Source: an uncultured Bacteroidales bacterium
GTDB lineage: Bacteria > Bacteroidota > Bacteroidia > Bacteroidales > UBA932
Direction: 5' to 3'
DNA length: 52,569 nucleotides
Assembly: GCA_945874155.1 (NCBI GenBank)
Contig: CAMCFO010000017.1
Coordinates: 1-52,569 of the forward strand
How positions within the stretch are numbered: position 1 is the first letter of the stretch; each line of letters starts with the position of its first letter. This document shows positions 1 through 8,107 of the stretch, piece after piece. The position numbers and the translations under genes were made by a program. The notes beneath the pieces are model-generated. The model was given only the letters and a program-made list of their open reading frames with translations. It made no database searches and was not told where the DNA came from.

Positions 1-82
1 AAATGATGCAGTCAATACTCTTGTCGGGAATATTCTTCATACCAACGAGGCAATCTTCATTGTAGATATTATCGATTTCCAT
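1..82 (-). CDS. DNA methyltransferase, N-terminal fragment
   Basis: The gene starts at the ATG at 82 and runs off the left edge of the window, so only about 27 residues are visible. They read MEIDNIYNEDCLVGMKNIPD and continue with KSIDCII. This is the usual opening of N6-adenine or N4-cytosine DNA methyltransferases of the D-(C/A)-(L)-x-x-(L/M) type, in which the next residues would be the DPPY catalytic motif. The catalytic motif lies outside the window, so activity cannot be judged. The gene sits downstream of the structured unit at 111-556. A stand-alone plasmid methyltransferase would fit protection against host restriction. Confidence 0.6.
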   Translation of the reverse strand, partial: MEIDNIYNEDCLVGMKNIPDKSIDCII

Positions 83-110
83 AATTTTGCTTTAAAATAA
101 AATATGTGTG

Positions 111-142
111 GAAACTCCTGCCTTTAGGCGGGGGTAGTTGAT
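111..142 (-). repeat. Solo IS605/IscB-type end hairpin
   Basis: The hairpin is CTCCTGCC-TTTA-GGCGGGGG followed by TAGTTGA on the + strand. On the minus strand it reads TCAACTACCCCCGCC and then the other arm. The same TCAACTACCC-plus-hairpin begins the IscB element at 28482. It separates leader A from the methyltransferase start. No transposase lies next to it, so it looks like a solo or decayed end. It may alternatively act as a leader hairpin for the methyltransferase gene. Confidence 0.4.
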
Positions 143-155
143 ACTGATTGCAGTG

Positions 156-290
156 AAATTTTATAGTTGGATTGTTTTCAGGAGGGTATCCTCCTGTTGG
201 AATAAAGATAAATCCCCGGGGTCAAAATCGAAATCTTGTCTTTGAGTTCCACAGATGTGGATCGCTTTTGGACACGGGGATTATTGAGGG
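156..290 (-). promoter_or_regulatory. Structured 5' leader, copy A
   Basis: Read on the minus strand this holds, in order, a long stem closed by AATCCCCG/CGGGGATT (ends near 282 and 211), an apical region containing TGTGGAA, the palindrome CAGGAGGGTATCCTCCTG (179-196) and ATAAAATTTC (156-165). Other copies have a start codon directly after the last block. Here the equivalent of the start reads ATCAGTATC instead of the ATGAGTATG found at 29537, and the solo hairpin at 111-142 follows. This copy has therefore lost its original gene start, and the methyltransferase gene now lies behind it. Confidence 0.55.
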
Positions 291-423
291 GAAACGGATT
301 GGTAGTTGAATCAAGTTCTTTACGCAGTCAGTGCATAGGATGCGGACCGCTGTGAGGCGAGGATGAGTCTGTTTGTTCAGACGTGAACAATCAGATAAAA
401 TCCAAACCGAACGGGAAAAGGGT

Positions 424-485
424 AGCATCCGTCCCCGGAGCCACGCATCATTGAACTATCAATGATGACGTGGGGACGGGGATGC
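424..485 (-). promoter_or_regulatory. Large hairpin of the duplicated leader unit
   Basis: GCATCC-GTCCCC at 424-435 pairs with GGGGACGGGGATGC at 472-485. The interior is a second hairpin, in which a CATCATTGA arm pairs with its complement. The second full copy at 42968-43019 has a different inner stem (GACATCATTGA with TTAATGATGTC) that still pairs, so the structure is conserved while the sequence changes. It lies upstream (minus orientation) of leader A and downstream of the GCGTTATT repeats at 529-556. About 130 bases from 560 to 690 hold nothing I recognise. Confidence 0.5.
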
Positions 486-528
486 ATGACAGCGTGTTCA
501 GTGCGTTGAGAGAGGTTTTTTGCGTTAT

Positions 529-556
529 TGCGTTATTGCGTTATTGCGTTATTAAC
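529..556. repeat. GCGTTATT tandem repeats ending in GTTATTAAC palindrome
   Basis: Four GCGTTATT units lie in tandem, and the last runs into GTTATTAACG. Related arrays with two units occur at 20868-20886, 31028-31048, 40523-40544 and 43053-43074, each next to a structured leader unit. The GTTAWTAAC core is the same one found at the par promoters. The array is a candidate protein-binding site. Confidence 0.5.
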
Positions 557-689
557 GAAATAATGCAATAATTATTTCTATGTTAGGAAGGGATGGGTTT
601 GCTAATACTGTAACATCCTTTCGGACAATTAGCCTTACTGCGGCGGTTGGTGTCAGTCAGTTAGGACTGGCCTTGGAAGATTCACCAGA

Positions 690-2162
690 TTAGAGTTCTT
701 CCGGTGTTTTAATGGACGGATTTTCGTTGGAGAATTTATCGGCGGAGCAGACTCGCAGTCGGGATACCCGTTGTGGGCGGGTGGATTGTTGCGGTATGAA
801 GGAAGTGGCTTTGAGTATGGTGATGATGTATCCTTTTTTGTTGGATGAATTTTCAATATTCTGTTGGTTTTTGGATAGGGTTTCGGCTCCGTAATTCAAT
901 TCTGCATTGTTGATTACGTCTTTGTTTCTTTCGAGTTCCTGTTTTGTGAAGCCGTATTTTTCCGTCAGGAGTTTTTTTAGTTCGGAGAGTTCTTCTGTTG
1001 TTTCTGTTTCGGTTGATTGTTCTTCAATTTCATTGTCGAACAAGGTATGAGGCATATCAGATTTGGTTGGGATGTCAAGGTCTTTTTGTTTTCCTTTGTA
1101 GGTTCGTTTGATGAGTTCGAGTATTTCTTTTTGAGATAATGTTCCCAGATTGTAGAGGTAATGGAATTTTTTAAGAAGTCCGTTGAGTTCTCCTGCAGAT
1201 TCGGCTTCAGTGAGGCTGTCGGCATACTCCATGATGAGTTTCGGAGACATGTTGAATTGAATCATAAGGGTTTCATAAGCCTCGTTGCTGAGTTTGATAT
1301 CGGTTTTCGTCACGAGGTTTTCGTTTTTCTTCGGTATTATGAGGATATGTGTCGGGGTTCTGTTTCCCGGGGTTGCATCCTTGTTCACCGGTTTATAGTC
1401 GAAAGTCCAGAAAGATTTTTCATCGAGTTCTCGTTTGGCTGTTTCCATTGTGAATTTCAGGAAGTCCTTCATTCTCGGGTATTTGTCGACGAGTTCCCAT
1501 TGTTCGCGCAGGGACTGTATTGAAAGGAGAAAGGGTTGGTTTTGGTTGCTGATGATTTTTAGCATCCTGATAGCGCTTGATTTTGACAGGATGAGTGCGG
1601 TTGTGATATCGTATTTCCTGTAGCCTTTCGACATGTCGAGCAGAGCCTGCCAGGTGATTCGGTTCACGGTTACGGATACGATGCCCGGTTTTTTGTTCAT
1701 GTCGATATTGTTGATAATCTGGTGACCTTGAAGGACATACATTTGTTTTCCGTTTTTATCCAGAACGGGTTGTCCGTTTTTGGTGGCGGGATACTGGTGG
1801 ATGATGTGTTTGTCGAGGAGTTCTTTTATGCTTTTTCTGGCATGATAATAGTTTGAACTTTTCCCGGCAACTATTTCCTTCAGGGGTATATCGACTTGAA
1901 CTTCACCAAGGTTGCTGAATTTTATATTTCTTATTTGCCTGTTTTCGTTTGTCATTGAACCGTTGAAGTTCTGGGCAGTATCGGCAAGAATAATCAGTAA
2001 CCTTTCGGAAAAGACGGTTAGGTCACGACGTCCGGTTGCAAAGATGTAGGATTCGATAATGTTCCGTGCATTTCTTATGATTTCGTTGGAGTCAGCACTG
2101 AGGGACAGACACTTCTGTTCTTGTGTGTCGTTTATATCCGTCGTATTATTTTTTCTTTTCAT
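690..2162 (-). CDS. Plasmid replication initiator protein (Rep1)
   Basis: This is an initiator of the Rep_3/RepB-like winged-helix superfamily, about 490 aa. Its recognisable part is the N-terminal two-thirds: IESYIFATGRRDLTVFSERL, then PLKEI, and KPGIVSVTVNRITWQALLDM with the following KGYRKYD. All of these have counterparts in the second initiator at 10479, for example KPGIVSVKLGEETWSQILDM. The C-terminal third is acidic and low-complexity and probably acts as a linker or interaction region. The start was placed at ATG 2162 (MKRKNN); ATG 2171 is also possible. The gene faces away from the direct repeats at 2609-2730, which are the likely origin iterons, and ParA1 lies beyond them on the same strand. 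The family assignment is by motif and context. Confidence 0.75.
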   Translation of the reverse strand: MKRKNNTTDINDTQEQKCLSLSADSNEIIRNARNIIESYIFATGRRDLTVFSERLLIILADTAQNFNGSMTNENRQIRNIKFSNLGEVQVDIPLKEIVAGKSSNYYHARKSIKELLDKHIIHQYPATKNGQPVLDKNGKQMYVLQGHQIINNIDMNKKPGIVSVTVNRITWQALLDMSKGYRKYDITTALILSKSSAIRMLKIISNQNQPFLLSIQSLREQWELVDKYPRMKDFLKFTMETAKRELDEKSFWTFDYKPVNKDATPGNRTPTHILIIPKKNENLVTKTDIKLSNEAYETLMIQFNMSPKLIMEYADSLTEAESAGELNGLLKKFHYLYNLGTLSQKEILELIKRTYKGKQKDLDIPTKSDMPHTLFDNEIEEQSTETETTEELSELKKLLTEKYGFTKQELERNKDVINNAELNYGAETLSKNQQNIENSSNKKGYIITILKATSFIPQQSTRPQRVSRLRVCSADKFSNENPSIKTPEEL

Positions 2163-2606
2163 AATCACCATCTTTTTTAGTCGAGACAAATTTATGAAAA
2201 TTGTACTTAAAACAAGTCTTTTATTTCCCATTTTGATTCACCAGGAAACGGAAAACGCAAGAAAAGAAGGGCATATAAATTTGTTATCATATTGATTAAC
2301 AATCTTGTAGCATCTTTCATTTTCATTAAATCGTTGGAATAAGGAAAAATATTACACTATTAATTTTGCTAAATAAAAGTGCTATTTCTTTCCCAAAGAA
2401 CATATATAAGATTATGATCTATATAAGTAATACTATGGGAAAAGGAGAAATTTCATTTGAGTTGAAAGATTTTGACAGGATGTGGTATTCTCTTCAGATT
2501 ATCCGCGTGTTCTGGTTTTCTGTTGTCCCGGTCAGTCGTGCGGTAGGAAGAAAATGTAGTCTGGGAAAGAAATATCAATTAAATTTGCACTGTTTGTGCA
2601 GAGGAA
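2163..2606. other. Intergenic region upstream of rep1
   Basis: About 440 bases lie between the Rep1 start and the iterons. The sequence is AT-rich and I found no convincing gene or promoter. It presumably carries the rep1 promoter and part of the origin (inference from position only). Confidence 0.3.
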
Positions 2607-2608
2607 TT

Positions 2609-2730
2609 ACTACTTTTCTCCCTCAAAACTACTACTTTTCTCCCACTTTTTCCGAAAAAACTACTATTTTTCTCCCGCTTTTCTACTACATTTTTCCCAC
2701 TTTTTCCGAAAAAACTACTATTTTTCTCCC
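2609..2730. repeat. Iteron cluster, probable replication origin 1
   Basis: Five direct copies of ACTACTWTTTTCTCCC-like sequence start at about 2609, 2631, 2660, 2683 and 2714. Two of the spacers are the same 15-mer, ACTTTTTCCGAAAAA (2645-2659 and 2699-2713). Regular direct repeats beside a Rep_3-type initiator gene are typical of iteron origins. An inverted half copy (TTTTGTAGTTTTT) follows at 2733. Copy four diverges (CTACTACATTTTTCCC). Confidence 0.7.
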
Positions 2731-2973
2731 ACTTTTGTAGTTTTTCTTTTTTATAACACATTCATATACAAATGGTTACAAACTCAATTTTTCGTCCGAA
2801 TAAATTATATATAAATAACTGATATATGTTATGAACATAAGCGAAATTTTTTGGAAAATTTTAAAAAAACAAACAAAAAATGAGTTGCGCCGCCGAATTT
2901 TTCCGACTCTTCAGTCTTGGCTGACCTGATGCAAATCGGAAGTCAGGACTCGGAAATGTGTCTTGGTTTTCCA

Positions 2974-3012
2974 AAAAAAATCCCCGTCGACGACTGTAAC
3001 GGGGATGAGGAT
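2974..3012 (-). terminator. Intrinsic terminator downstream of parA1
   Basis: On the minus strand ATCCCCGT...ACGGGGAT forms a strong GC stem followed by eight T residues. It lies about 170 bases past the ParA1 stop. The sequence between 3013 and 3180 holds no recognisable gene. Confidence 0.65.
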
Positions 3013-3180
3013 TTTGTTTTTTTGGATTTTTAACGCCGAATGAAGCGTTATTTTGACTTTTTGAGTATATTCCCTTGTCTTGATACGGAAAACGCTTTAT
3101 ATGGGCATTTCTGTGGCTATTATGGCATATCCGCAATTTGCTTTGATACCGCCAGTCTTGATGTCTCTTCGGAATGGGAC

Positions 3181-3972
3181 TTAGACGAAGCCTCCTTCGA
3201 TCCTCAGAACAAGGTCGGTTGCTCCCTTGTGGTATTCCATTACGGTCTTGCCTTCCGGATCCAACTCGAAGATGGTCTTCTGAATTCCGGGTGCCTGGAC
3301 GAATTTCCTTGATTTCCGTATTACGGGATTTATCAGTATTGGTCCGGTGTCCTTCTTTATCAGTTCAAGATAGAGTTCAGCCATCTTTTCCTTTGCATAT
3401 TGGGTAACAAACACTCCGGCTACGGAAAGGGTCGGATTGAGCCTCTTATTTGCGTGTATTTCTCTGTAGAGGTCCAAAACCATATTCATTCCCCTGTAGG
3501 ATAGGGCTTCCGCATTGGTGACTATGACCAGGTAGTTGGCGGCGAGCATAGCATTGTAGGTGAGCATCCCCAGTGACGAAGGGCAGTCAATCAGGATATA
3601 GTCGTATTCTCCCTTTACGGATTCAAGCAAGTCTGAAAGAAGGAATTCCCTACCCTGCATGTATGACGTTACCCTTTCGAAATTGGAGAGTTCGATGTCT
3701 GCGGGAACTATGTGCATATATTCGTTTATTTCCGCAATCGGGAGTCCCTTCCTTTCGATGAGGGCGTTTTCGATTGTCCTTTCCCATTCCTTTTTCGCAG
3801 GGTCTGTACCTGTAATCATTGATGTTAGTGTGGCCTGGGCATCCAGGTCGACTAACAGGACTTTGAACTTGCAGTCAGCCCATGTCTGACCGACGGCCGC
3901 CACAGTCGTAGTTTTCCCGCAGCGGTTTTTGTTGTTCGCAAAGCAGATGATTTTCGTTTCTTTCTTCTCCAT
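3181..3972 (-). CDS. ParA-family ATPase (ParA1)
   Basis: This is a 263-aa P-loop ATPase of the ParA/MinD type, expected to drive plasmid segregation on the nucleoid. The deviant Walker A is at residues 15-21 and reads KNRCGKT in place of the usual KGGVGKT. The signature lysine and the GKT are kept, but the two glycines after the lysine are replaced. A Walker A' region (LVDLDAQATLT) and a Walker B region (YDYILIDCPSSLG) follow. It is a paralogue of ParA2 at 5806 over its full length (both have VPADIELSNF/VPADLKLSNF and an NPVIRKSRK/KPFIRKNTK C-terminal motif). No ParB-like gene follows. The promoter has a minus-strand -7 box TAACTTTG at 4062-4069, with GTTAWTAAC palindromes at 4086 and 4102 over the -33 position, suggesting repression by a par protein. 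Confidence 0.85.
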   Translation of the reverse strand: MEKKETKIICFANNKNRCGKTTTVAAVGQTWADCKFKVLLVDLDAQATLTSMITGTDPAKKEWERTIENALIERKGLPIAEINEYMHIVPADIELSNFERVTSYMQGREFLLSDLLESVKGEYDYILIDCPSSLGMLTYNAMLAANYLVIVTNAEALSYRGMNMVLDLYREIHANKRLNPTLSVAGVFVTQYAKEKMAELYLELIKKDTGPILINPVIRKSRKFVQAPGIQKTIFELDPEGKTVMEYHKGATDLVLRIEGGFV

Positions 3973-4061
3973 CTTTTTTGAAAAAATGTATCGGATGCTT
4001 CTTTGTTTCCGGTGCGGTTTCCCGGATTTCCGATCTTACGGAAAGCCGCCATATGTTTCTG

Positions 4062-4110
4062 CAAAGTTAAAAAAATAATTTTAAAGTTATTAACTTTTTG
4101 CGTTAATAAC
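4062..4110 (-). promoter_or_regulatory. parA1 promoter with overlapping GTTAWTAAC operators
   Basis: CAAAGTTA at 4062-4069 is TAACTTTG on the minus strand, a Bacteroidetes -7 box. GTTATTAAC (4086-4094) and GTTAATAAC (4102-4110) cover the expected -33 region. Binding there would block sigma-factor contact. Related half sites lie at 4147 and 4167 (GCGTTAAAAACGC). Confidence 0.6.
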
Positions 4111-4383
4111 TAAAATAATTTGAATGATTTTCCTGTGGGTACGTTTTTGCGTTATTATCTTTTTTGCGTTAAAAACGCAAGATATATTCTCAGATGGGAA
4201 ACACTGTCTCTTGCCGGTTATATGGCTCCGTATGGCAAAAAGTATTTCCTTTTGTCAATGTCATCGTTCTGGCTTTTTCATTTCCCCATAAAAGGAAAAG
4301 ACAATTTGCTATCCTTTTTGCCTCACCGGGAGCACTCCCCTACCCTACAGCCGAAAGGCTGGTTTTCGTTTTTGCGTTATTTA
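4111..4383. other. Intergenic region of the par locus
   Basis: Apart from the imperfect palindromes near 4147-4180, which read GCGTTATTATC and GCGTTAAAAACGC, I see no gene here. The region probably serves as regulatory or centromere-like DNA (inference). Confidence 0.3.
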
Positions 4384-4450
4384 GTTATTAACGCAAAAAT
4401 AATATTTTTGGTTATTAACGCAATCAAGTCAGCGGTGTTTTGTATCTTTG
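4384..4450 (+). promoter_or_regulatory. Promoter of the SEC-C gene with two GTTATTAAC operators
   Basis: TATCTTTG at 4443-4450 is a clear -7 box 25 bases upstream of ATG 4476. GTTATTAAC at 4411-4419 abuts the expected -33 position and a second copy is at 4384-4392. The arrangement mirrors that of parA1, implying shared control. Confidence 0.6.
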
Positions 4451-4475
4451 CGCAGTTTAGTCAAAAAAAGACATC

Positions 4476-5606
4476 ATGAAAGAGAAAGTTGTGGAATTCA
4501 TTTTTCAGTCTCTGATGGTTCGTACCAAGAAGCATATTAGTTATCTGGGAGAACTGATGAACTGTGAATTGGAGAGCAGTCTCAGTAAATCCGAAATGGC
4601 CTCAATTCTTGCGGATTACATCATCAACCGTTCTGATGAATGGTTGCGATGTCTTCCACAGAGAGAGTTGGATTTGCTGGAGATAATGGTGAAGATGGAG
4701 AAAGGGGACGAATTCCGGATGTTTCTTCAGCCTTATCATACAATATTGGAATCTTTAGGGTTCCTGTTCGAAGAACGGACTGATGATTCCAGTATTTTTA
4801 CCATTGTACCGGAAATTTATGATTCCATTCGGGAACATTTGCCATTGGCCTTGTCATTTAGGGCTGCTACCGGTTACATGGAATTTGAGGCTGTCCTTAC
4901 GGGTATGTTGAACATATATGGTCTTCTGGAGCTTGACGATGTGATGAAAATGTTTGCTTCTGTATATGATTTTGAGACCGATCCAGAATCGGCAGCAATG
5001 TCATTGCAGTTTCTTTCCGAGACATTTCTTTTGAAAGTTCCGTTGTTATGCTTGGATGATGTTATTTATAAAAGCACAATTTTTATGCGTAAGAACATCG
5101 GAAAAATGGTAACGGAAAAACGGAAGGAGATAAAGGATTACTGTCATTTCACTAAGGAGGAATATATGTCGGCTGGAGTGAATCCGTTGTATCCATTTGT
5201 TGGTAGGGACTCGAAATATGGAAGGAAATTGATTTCATTCATGAAGGAAATAGGTTTGTCGAAACACACTTCGGATGTTTTGGGAAGTTTGATCTGGCTC
5301 AAGGCTCAGGAGTGTGGGGATGATGTAATGATGGAAGTGTTGAGTCTTTTTGATGGTTTGATTGATGACGATGCCCGGCAGCGGGAATTGAAAATCATAA
5401 TTCGGGATTACATTGAAAATGTTCCGAAATGGTGTTACAAAGGTTTTTCCTCTAATGAAATATCCAAGAAGTCTGAAAAGCCATCTGTGGAGAATACTTT
5501 GAAAATGACTTTCGGTTCTTTCGTTCCGAAGGTCGGGCTCAATGACCCTTGTCCTTGTGGAAGTGGTTTGAAGTACATGAACTGCCACGGCAAATACAAT
5601 AATTGA
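4476..5606 (+). CDS. SEC-C motif protein of unknown role
   Basis: This 376-aa protein is not recognised over most of its length. The C-terminal 20 residues are a SEC-C zinc-binding motif ([18 protein letters not shown]) with the expected CxC...C(H) ligands, as in SecA tails and many accessory proteins. The body is mainly helical with many acidic and aromatic residues and no obvious membrane segment. The gene lies between two ParA genes and shares the GTTAWTAAC operators with them, so a role in maintenance or in control of the par region is plausible but unproven. Confidence 0.6.
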   Translation: MKEKVVEFIFQSLMVRTKKHISYLGELMNCELESSLSKSEMASILADYIINRSDEWLRCLPQRELDLLEIMVKMEKGDEFRMFLQPYHTILESLGFLFEERTDDSSIFTIVPEIYDSIREHLPLALSFRAATGYMEFEAVLTGMLNIYGLLELDDVMKMFASVYDFETDPESAAMSLQFLSETFLLKVPLLCLDDVIYKSTIFMRKNIGKMVTEKRKEIKDYCHFTKEEYMSAGVNPLYPFVGRDSKYGRKLISFMKEIGLSKHTSDVLGSLIWLKAQECGDDVMMEVLSLFDGLIDDDARQRELKIIIRDYIENVPKWCYKGFSSNEISKKSEKPSVENTLKMTFGSFVPKVGLNDPCPCGSGLKYMNCHGKYNN

Positions 5607-5620
5607 CCAAAGAATACTGA

Positions 5621-5672
5621 GTTAATAACGCAAAATATTATTTTTTAGTTATTAACTCAATTCGTTAATAAC
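5621..5672. repeat. Cluster of three GTTAWTAAC palindromes
   Basis: GTTAATAAC (5621-5629), GTTATTAAC (5648-5656) and GTTAATAAC (5664-5672) lie in 52 bases between the SEC-C gene and ParA2. They may act as operators or as a parS/parC-like centromere for the ParA2 and ribbon-helix-helix pair (inference from position). Confidence 0.5.
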
Positions 5673-5751
5673 GCAATAAAGAGAAAATAAATATGTAAAT
5701 CTTGTTTATTGCGTTATTATTTACAATGAGTTAAAAAGTTTTTATATCTGT

Positions 5752-5786
5752 TTTGCGTTTTTAACGAAAAAAAAGTATTACCTTTG
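5752..5786 (+). promoter_or_regulatory. parA2 promoter
   Basis: TACCTTTG at 5779-5786 fits the Bacteroidetes -7 box and TTTG at 5752-5755 is a possible -33 element, at slightly long spacing. An imperfect palindrome (GCGTTTTTAACG, 5755-5766) overlaps the -33 side. ATG 5806 follows 20 bases later. Confidence 0.55.
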
Positions 5787-5805
5787 TTCCATTAATTTAT
5801 TTGTT

Positions 5806-6594
5806 ATGGGAAAGGTTATAAGTTTCATGAACAACAAGGGCGGTGTCGCCAAGACGATGTCCGCCTTCAACATCGGAATACTCTGGGCGAGTATAGGCAA
5901 GAGGATTCTGTTTATCGACCTGGATTCTCAGGCCAATCTTACACGTATGCTTTCATCAGACGATCCGAGCAAGTCTCCCAAATGGGAAAACACCATTGAG
6001 GACGCTTTCGTGATTGGACCGAAGTTGAACCCTCTCCCGATTCTGTCGAGCAGATACGAGAACGTTGACTTTGTTCCGGCGGATCTGAAACTTTCGAATT
6101 TCGATGCGGAGACCAGCCATATAAATCTTAAGGTTTATCTTCTCAAGGACTTGATTGCTCCTGTGAAGGACAATTACGATTACATCGTCATAGATTGTCC
6201 ACCGGCTTTGGGAAGCATCATTATGAATGCAATGGTTGCTTCTGACGGCATCGTCCTTGTCAGCACTCCGGACCAGCCGTCACTTGACGGTATGCATATG
6301 ATTGTTGGCGTTTACAATGAGGTTCTTGCTGATGACCGGTTGAATCCTTATCTCAGGTTCATAGGATGCCTTATCACGAGGGTTGAGAACGATACAATCA
6401 ACAAGTCGTATATAGGTCAGATAGAAGAGGAATTTGGTGCTTACGTCATCAAGCCCTTCATCAGGAAGAATACGAAACTCAATCAGTCAGTTTCTTTCCG
6501 CAAGGATATTTTCAGCTACGATCCCAAGGATAGGGGAGCGAAGGAATATAGGGATGCTGGTAAGGAGATACTTATCAGAATTGAACAGGATTAA
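5806..6594 (+). CDS. ParA-family ATPase (ParA2)
   Basis: This is a 262-aa ParA/MinD-type partition ATPase. The Walker A at residues 11-17 reads KGGVAKT, so the glycine normally before the catalytic lysine is alanine, which could reduce nucleotide hydrolysis. The A' motif (LFIDLDSQANLT) and Walker B (YDYIVIDCPPALG) are intact. It is paralogous to ParA1 on the opposite strand. The ribbon-helix-helix gene starts 14 bases downstream, the usual layout of a type Ib par operon in which the second gene binds the centromere and represses the promoter. Confidence 0.88.
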   Translation: MGKVISFMNNKGGVAKTMSAFNIGILWASIGKRILFIDLDSQANLTRMLSSDDPSKSPKWENTIEDAFVIGPKLNPLPILSSRYENVDFVPADLKLSNFDAETSHINLKVYLLKDLIAPVKDNYDYIVIDCPPALGSIIMNAMVASDGIVLVSTPDQPSLDGMHMIVGVYNEVLADDRLNPYLRFIGCLITRVENDTINKSYIGQIEEEFGAYVIKPFIRKNTKLNQSVSFRKDIFSYDPKDRGAKEYRDAGKEILIRIEQD

Positions 6595-6608
6595 AACGAC
6601 AAATACTT

Positions 6609-6929
6609 ATGGCAGAGAATATTATAAAGGAGTTCGTCAGGAAACAGGCATCACCCGTAACCATTGGCGTTCCCAAATCAAGGGAAGAGAAAGAAAAACG
6701 GGCTGAATTTGACAGTCAGCCTGTAGAAGTTCATCAGCAGACTGTTTCTCAGGAGAACAGGAAAATCGGAAGACCCCGCACTTATGAAAAGAGGGCGAAG
6801 ATATCCTTGTATCTCCCTGAAGATTTGAAGGAGAAGATTGTAAGGATTCAGCATCAGAACTTCAAATCGAGCATCAACGATGTCATGATGGAAGCGGTAC
6901 TGGACATTCTCAAGAAATATGGATATTAA
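6609..6929 (+). CDS. Ribbon-helix-helix partition/repressor protein
   Basis: This is a 106-aa protein. After a flexible, charged N-terminal half, the C-terminal 45 residues (about 60-106) look like a ribbon-helix-helix fold: the strand KISLYLPEDL, then a helix EKIVRIQ, a turn with NFKSSINDV, and a final helix MMEAVLDILKK. It sits 14 bases after ParA2. The expected job is to bind centromere or operator DNA, activate ParA and repress the par promoter. The GTTAWTAAC palindromes are the obvious candidate sites, though this is inference. Confidence 0.65.
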   Translation: MAENIIKEFVRKQASPVTIGVPKSREEKEKRAEFDSQPVEVHQQTVSQENRKIGRPRTYEKRAKISLYLPEDLKEKIVRIQHQNFKSSINDVMMEAVLDILKKYGY

Positions 6930-7023
6930 CGAGAAAGCATTATAGTTTAGGCTCAAAATATAGAGAGGGAAGGACTATCCCTTTGCGGGCTCAAAGTAAT
7001 TGGTTGTACTATGCTTGCCCCAA

Positions 7024-7060
7024 GAACCCCACTACTATAGTGGTGAGAGTAGTCTGAGAT
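7024..7060. repeat. Short hairpin upstream of the restriction-modification genes
   Basis: CCACTA-CTA-TAGTGG (7029-7043) is followed by GAGAGTAGTCTGAG. It resembles hairpin ends of IS200/IS605-type elements and marks the left side of the AT-rich cargo at 7070-9880. No transposase is present. Confidence 0.3.
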
Positions 7061-7069
7061 TTAAATTAT

Positions 7070-8107
7070 ATGGAAAAAAAGAAACTTAAAATTGTAGCGC
7101 TCTTTGCGGGGTGTGGAGGACTTGATCTCGGTTTTGAAAAAGCTGGATTTGACATAGTTTGGGCAAACGAATACGACAAAGATATATGGGAAACGTATGA
7201 GGCTAACCATAGTGCGCCTCTTGATCACCGCTCTATTACGGATATCCAGGAAAATGAAATTCCAGATTGCGATGGAATTATAGGTGGTCCACCATGTCAA
7301 TCATGGAGCACAGGCGGCAGTAAGAGGGGTCTTGAAGACAAGAGGGGACAACTATTCTACGACTACATTCGTATTTTAAGTGCTAAGCACCCTAAGTTTT
7401 TTGTAGCCGAGAATGTAAAAGGTATGCTTTTATCCCGCTATGGTTCCGCACTTGACGATATTAAAAAAGCGATGAGCGAAGCCGGAAAAGAGTTTGGTTA
7501 TCCCGGTTATAACCTGTATTTCCAGTGCGTAAATGCTGCGGATTATGATGTACCTGAAGACCGAGAAAGAGTGCTATTTATTGGTATCAGGAAAGATATA
7601 AAGGTAAAGTATAATTTTCCAGAGCCTACCACTCCGAAAGGTAAACGAATAACACTTCGTGATACTATTTGGGATTTAAGAAACGAAAAACCTCTCCCTC
7701 TCCCAAATGGAATTACAAATCGAAGTGAAAGGAATAAGAAAGTTCCTAACCATGAATATATGACAGGAGGTTTTTCGTCTATATTTATGAGTCGGAACAG
7801 GGTTAGGTCATGGGATGAAGTTGCTTTTACTGTGCAAGCGAGCGGAAGGCAGGCTCAGCTTCATCCTCAAGCTCCAAGAATGATCCCAACGGGCAATGCA
7901 GACGTAAAGATGTTTGTACCAGGTTCAGAGCATTTGTATAGACGAATATCAGTGAGAGAAGCTGCGCGAATCCAGACATTCCCAGATGATTTCATTTTTA
8001 AATACGATAATATCAATACAGGATATAAAATGATTGGAAATGCAGTTCCAGTTAATCTTGCATATATTGTAGCCTGCTCTATTAAAAAGTGTTTTGAAGA
8101 TGCCTAA
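7070..8107 (+). CDS. Cytosine-5 DNA methyltransferase, M.HaeIII-like (GGCC)
   Basis: This 345-aa enzyme should methylate cytosine C5 using S-adenosylmethionine. Motif I is LFAGCGGLDLGF (11-22), the catalytic PPCQS has Cys76, motif VI is ENV (114-116), and the QxRxR-equivalent motif is EDRERV. GYKMIGNAVPVNLA near the C-terminus is motif X. Similarity to M.HaeIII as I remember it extends into the target-recognition domain (SIFMSRNRVR, FTVQASGRQAQLHPQAP, EHLYRR), so GGCC is the predicted site. It overlaps the downstream nuclease gene by 8 bases, the classic coupled type II arrangement. Its AT-rich composition differs from the flanking par and rep genes, suggesting acquisition. Confidence 0.92.
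   Translation: MEKKKLKIVALFAGCGGLDLGFEKAGFDIVWANEYDKDIWETYEANHSAPLDHRSITDIQENEIPDCDGIIGGPPCQSWSTGGSKRGLEDKRGQLFYDYIRILSAKHPKFFVAENVKGMLLSRYGSALDDIKKAMSEAGKEFGYPGYNLYFQCVNAADYDVPEDRERVLFIGIRKDIKVKYNFPEPTTPKGKRITLRDTIWDLRNEKPLPLPNGITNRSERNKKVPNHEYMTGGFSSIFMSRNRVRSWDEVAFTVQASGRQAQLHPQAPRMIPTGNADVKMFVPGSEHLYRRISVREAARIQTFPDDFIFKYDNINTGYKMIGNAVPVNLAYIVACSIKKCFEDA

Noticed and set aside
222..428. Open frame inside leader unit A
   Set aside because: The same region in the second copy does not keep the frame, whereas the RNA stems are kept.
2609..2730. CRISPR array
   Set aside because: Repeats are short, AT-rich and partly contiguous with identical spacers, which fits iterons; no cas genes are present.
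2366..2740. Open frame of 124 aa across the iterons
   Set aside because: Its C-terminal part is a translation of the iteron repeats, so it is better explained as noncoding origin DNA.
2861..3136. Open frame of 91 aa on the minus strand
   Set aside because: It crosses the parA1 terminator and has a composition unlike the neighbouring genes, with no promoter or start signal.
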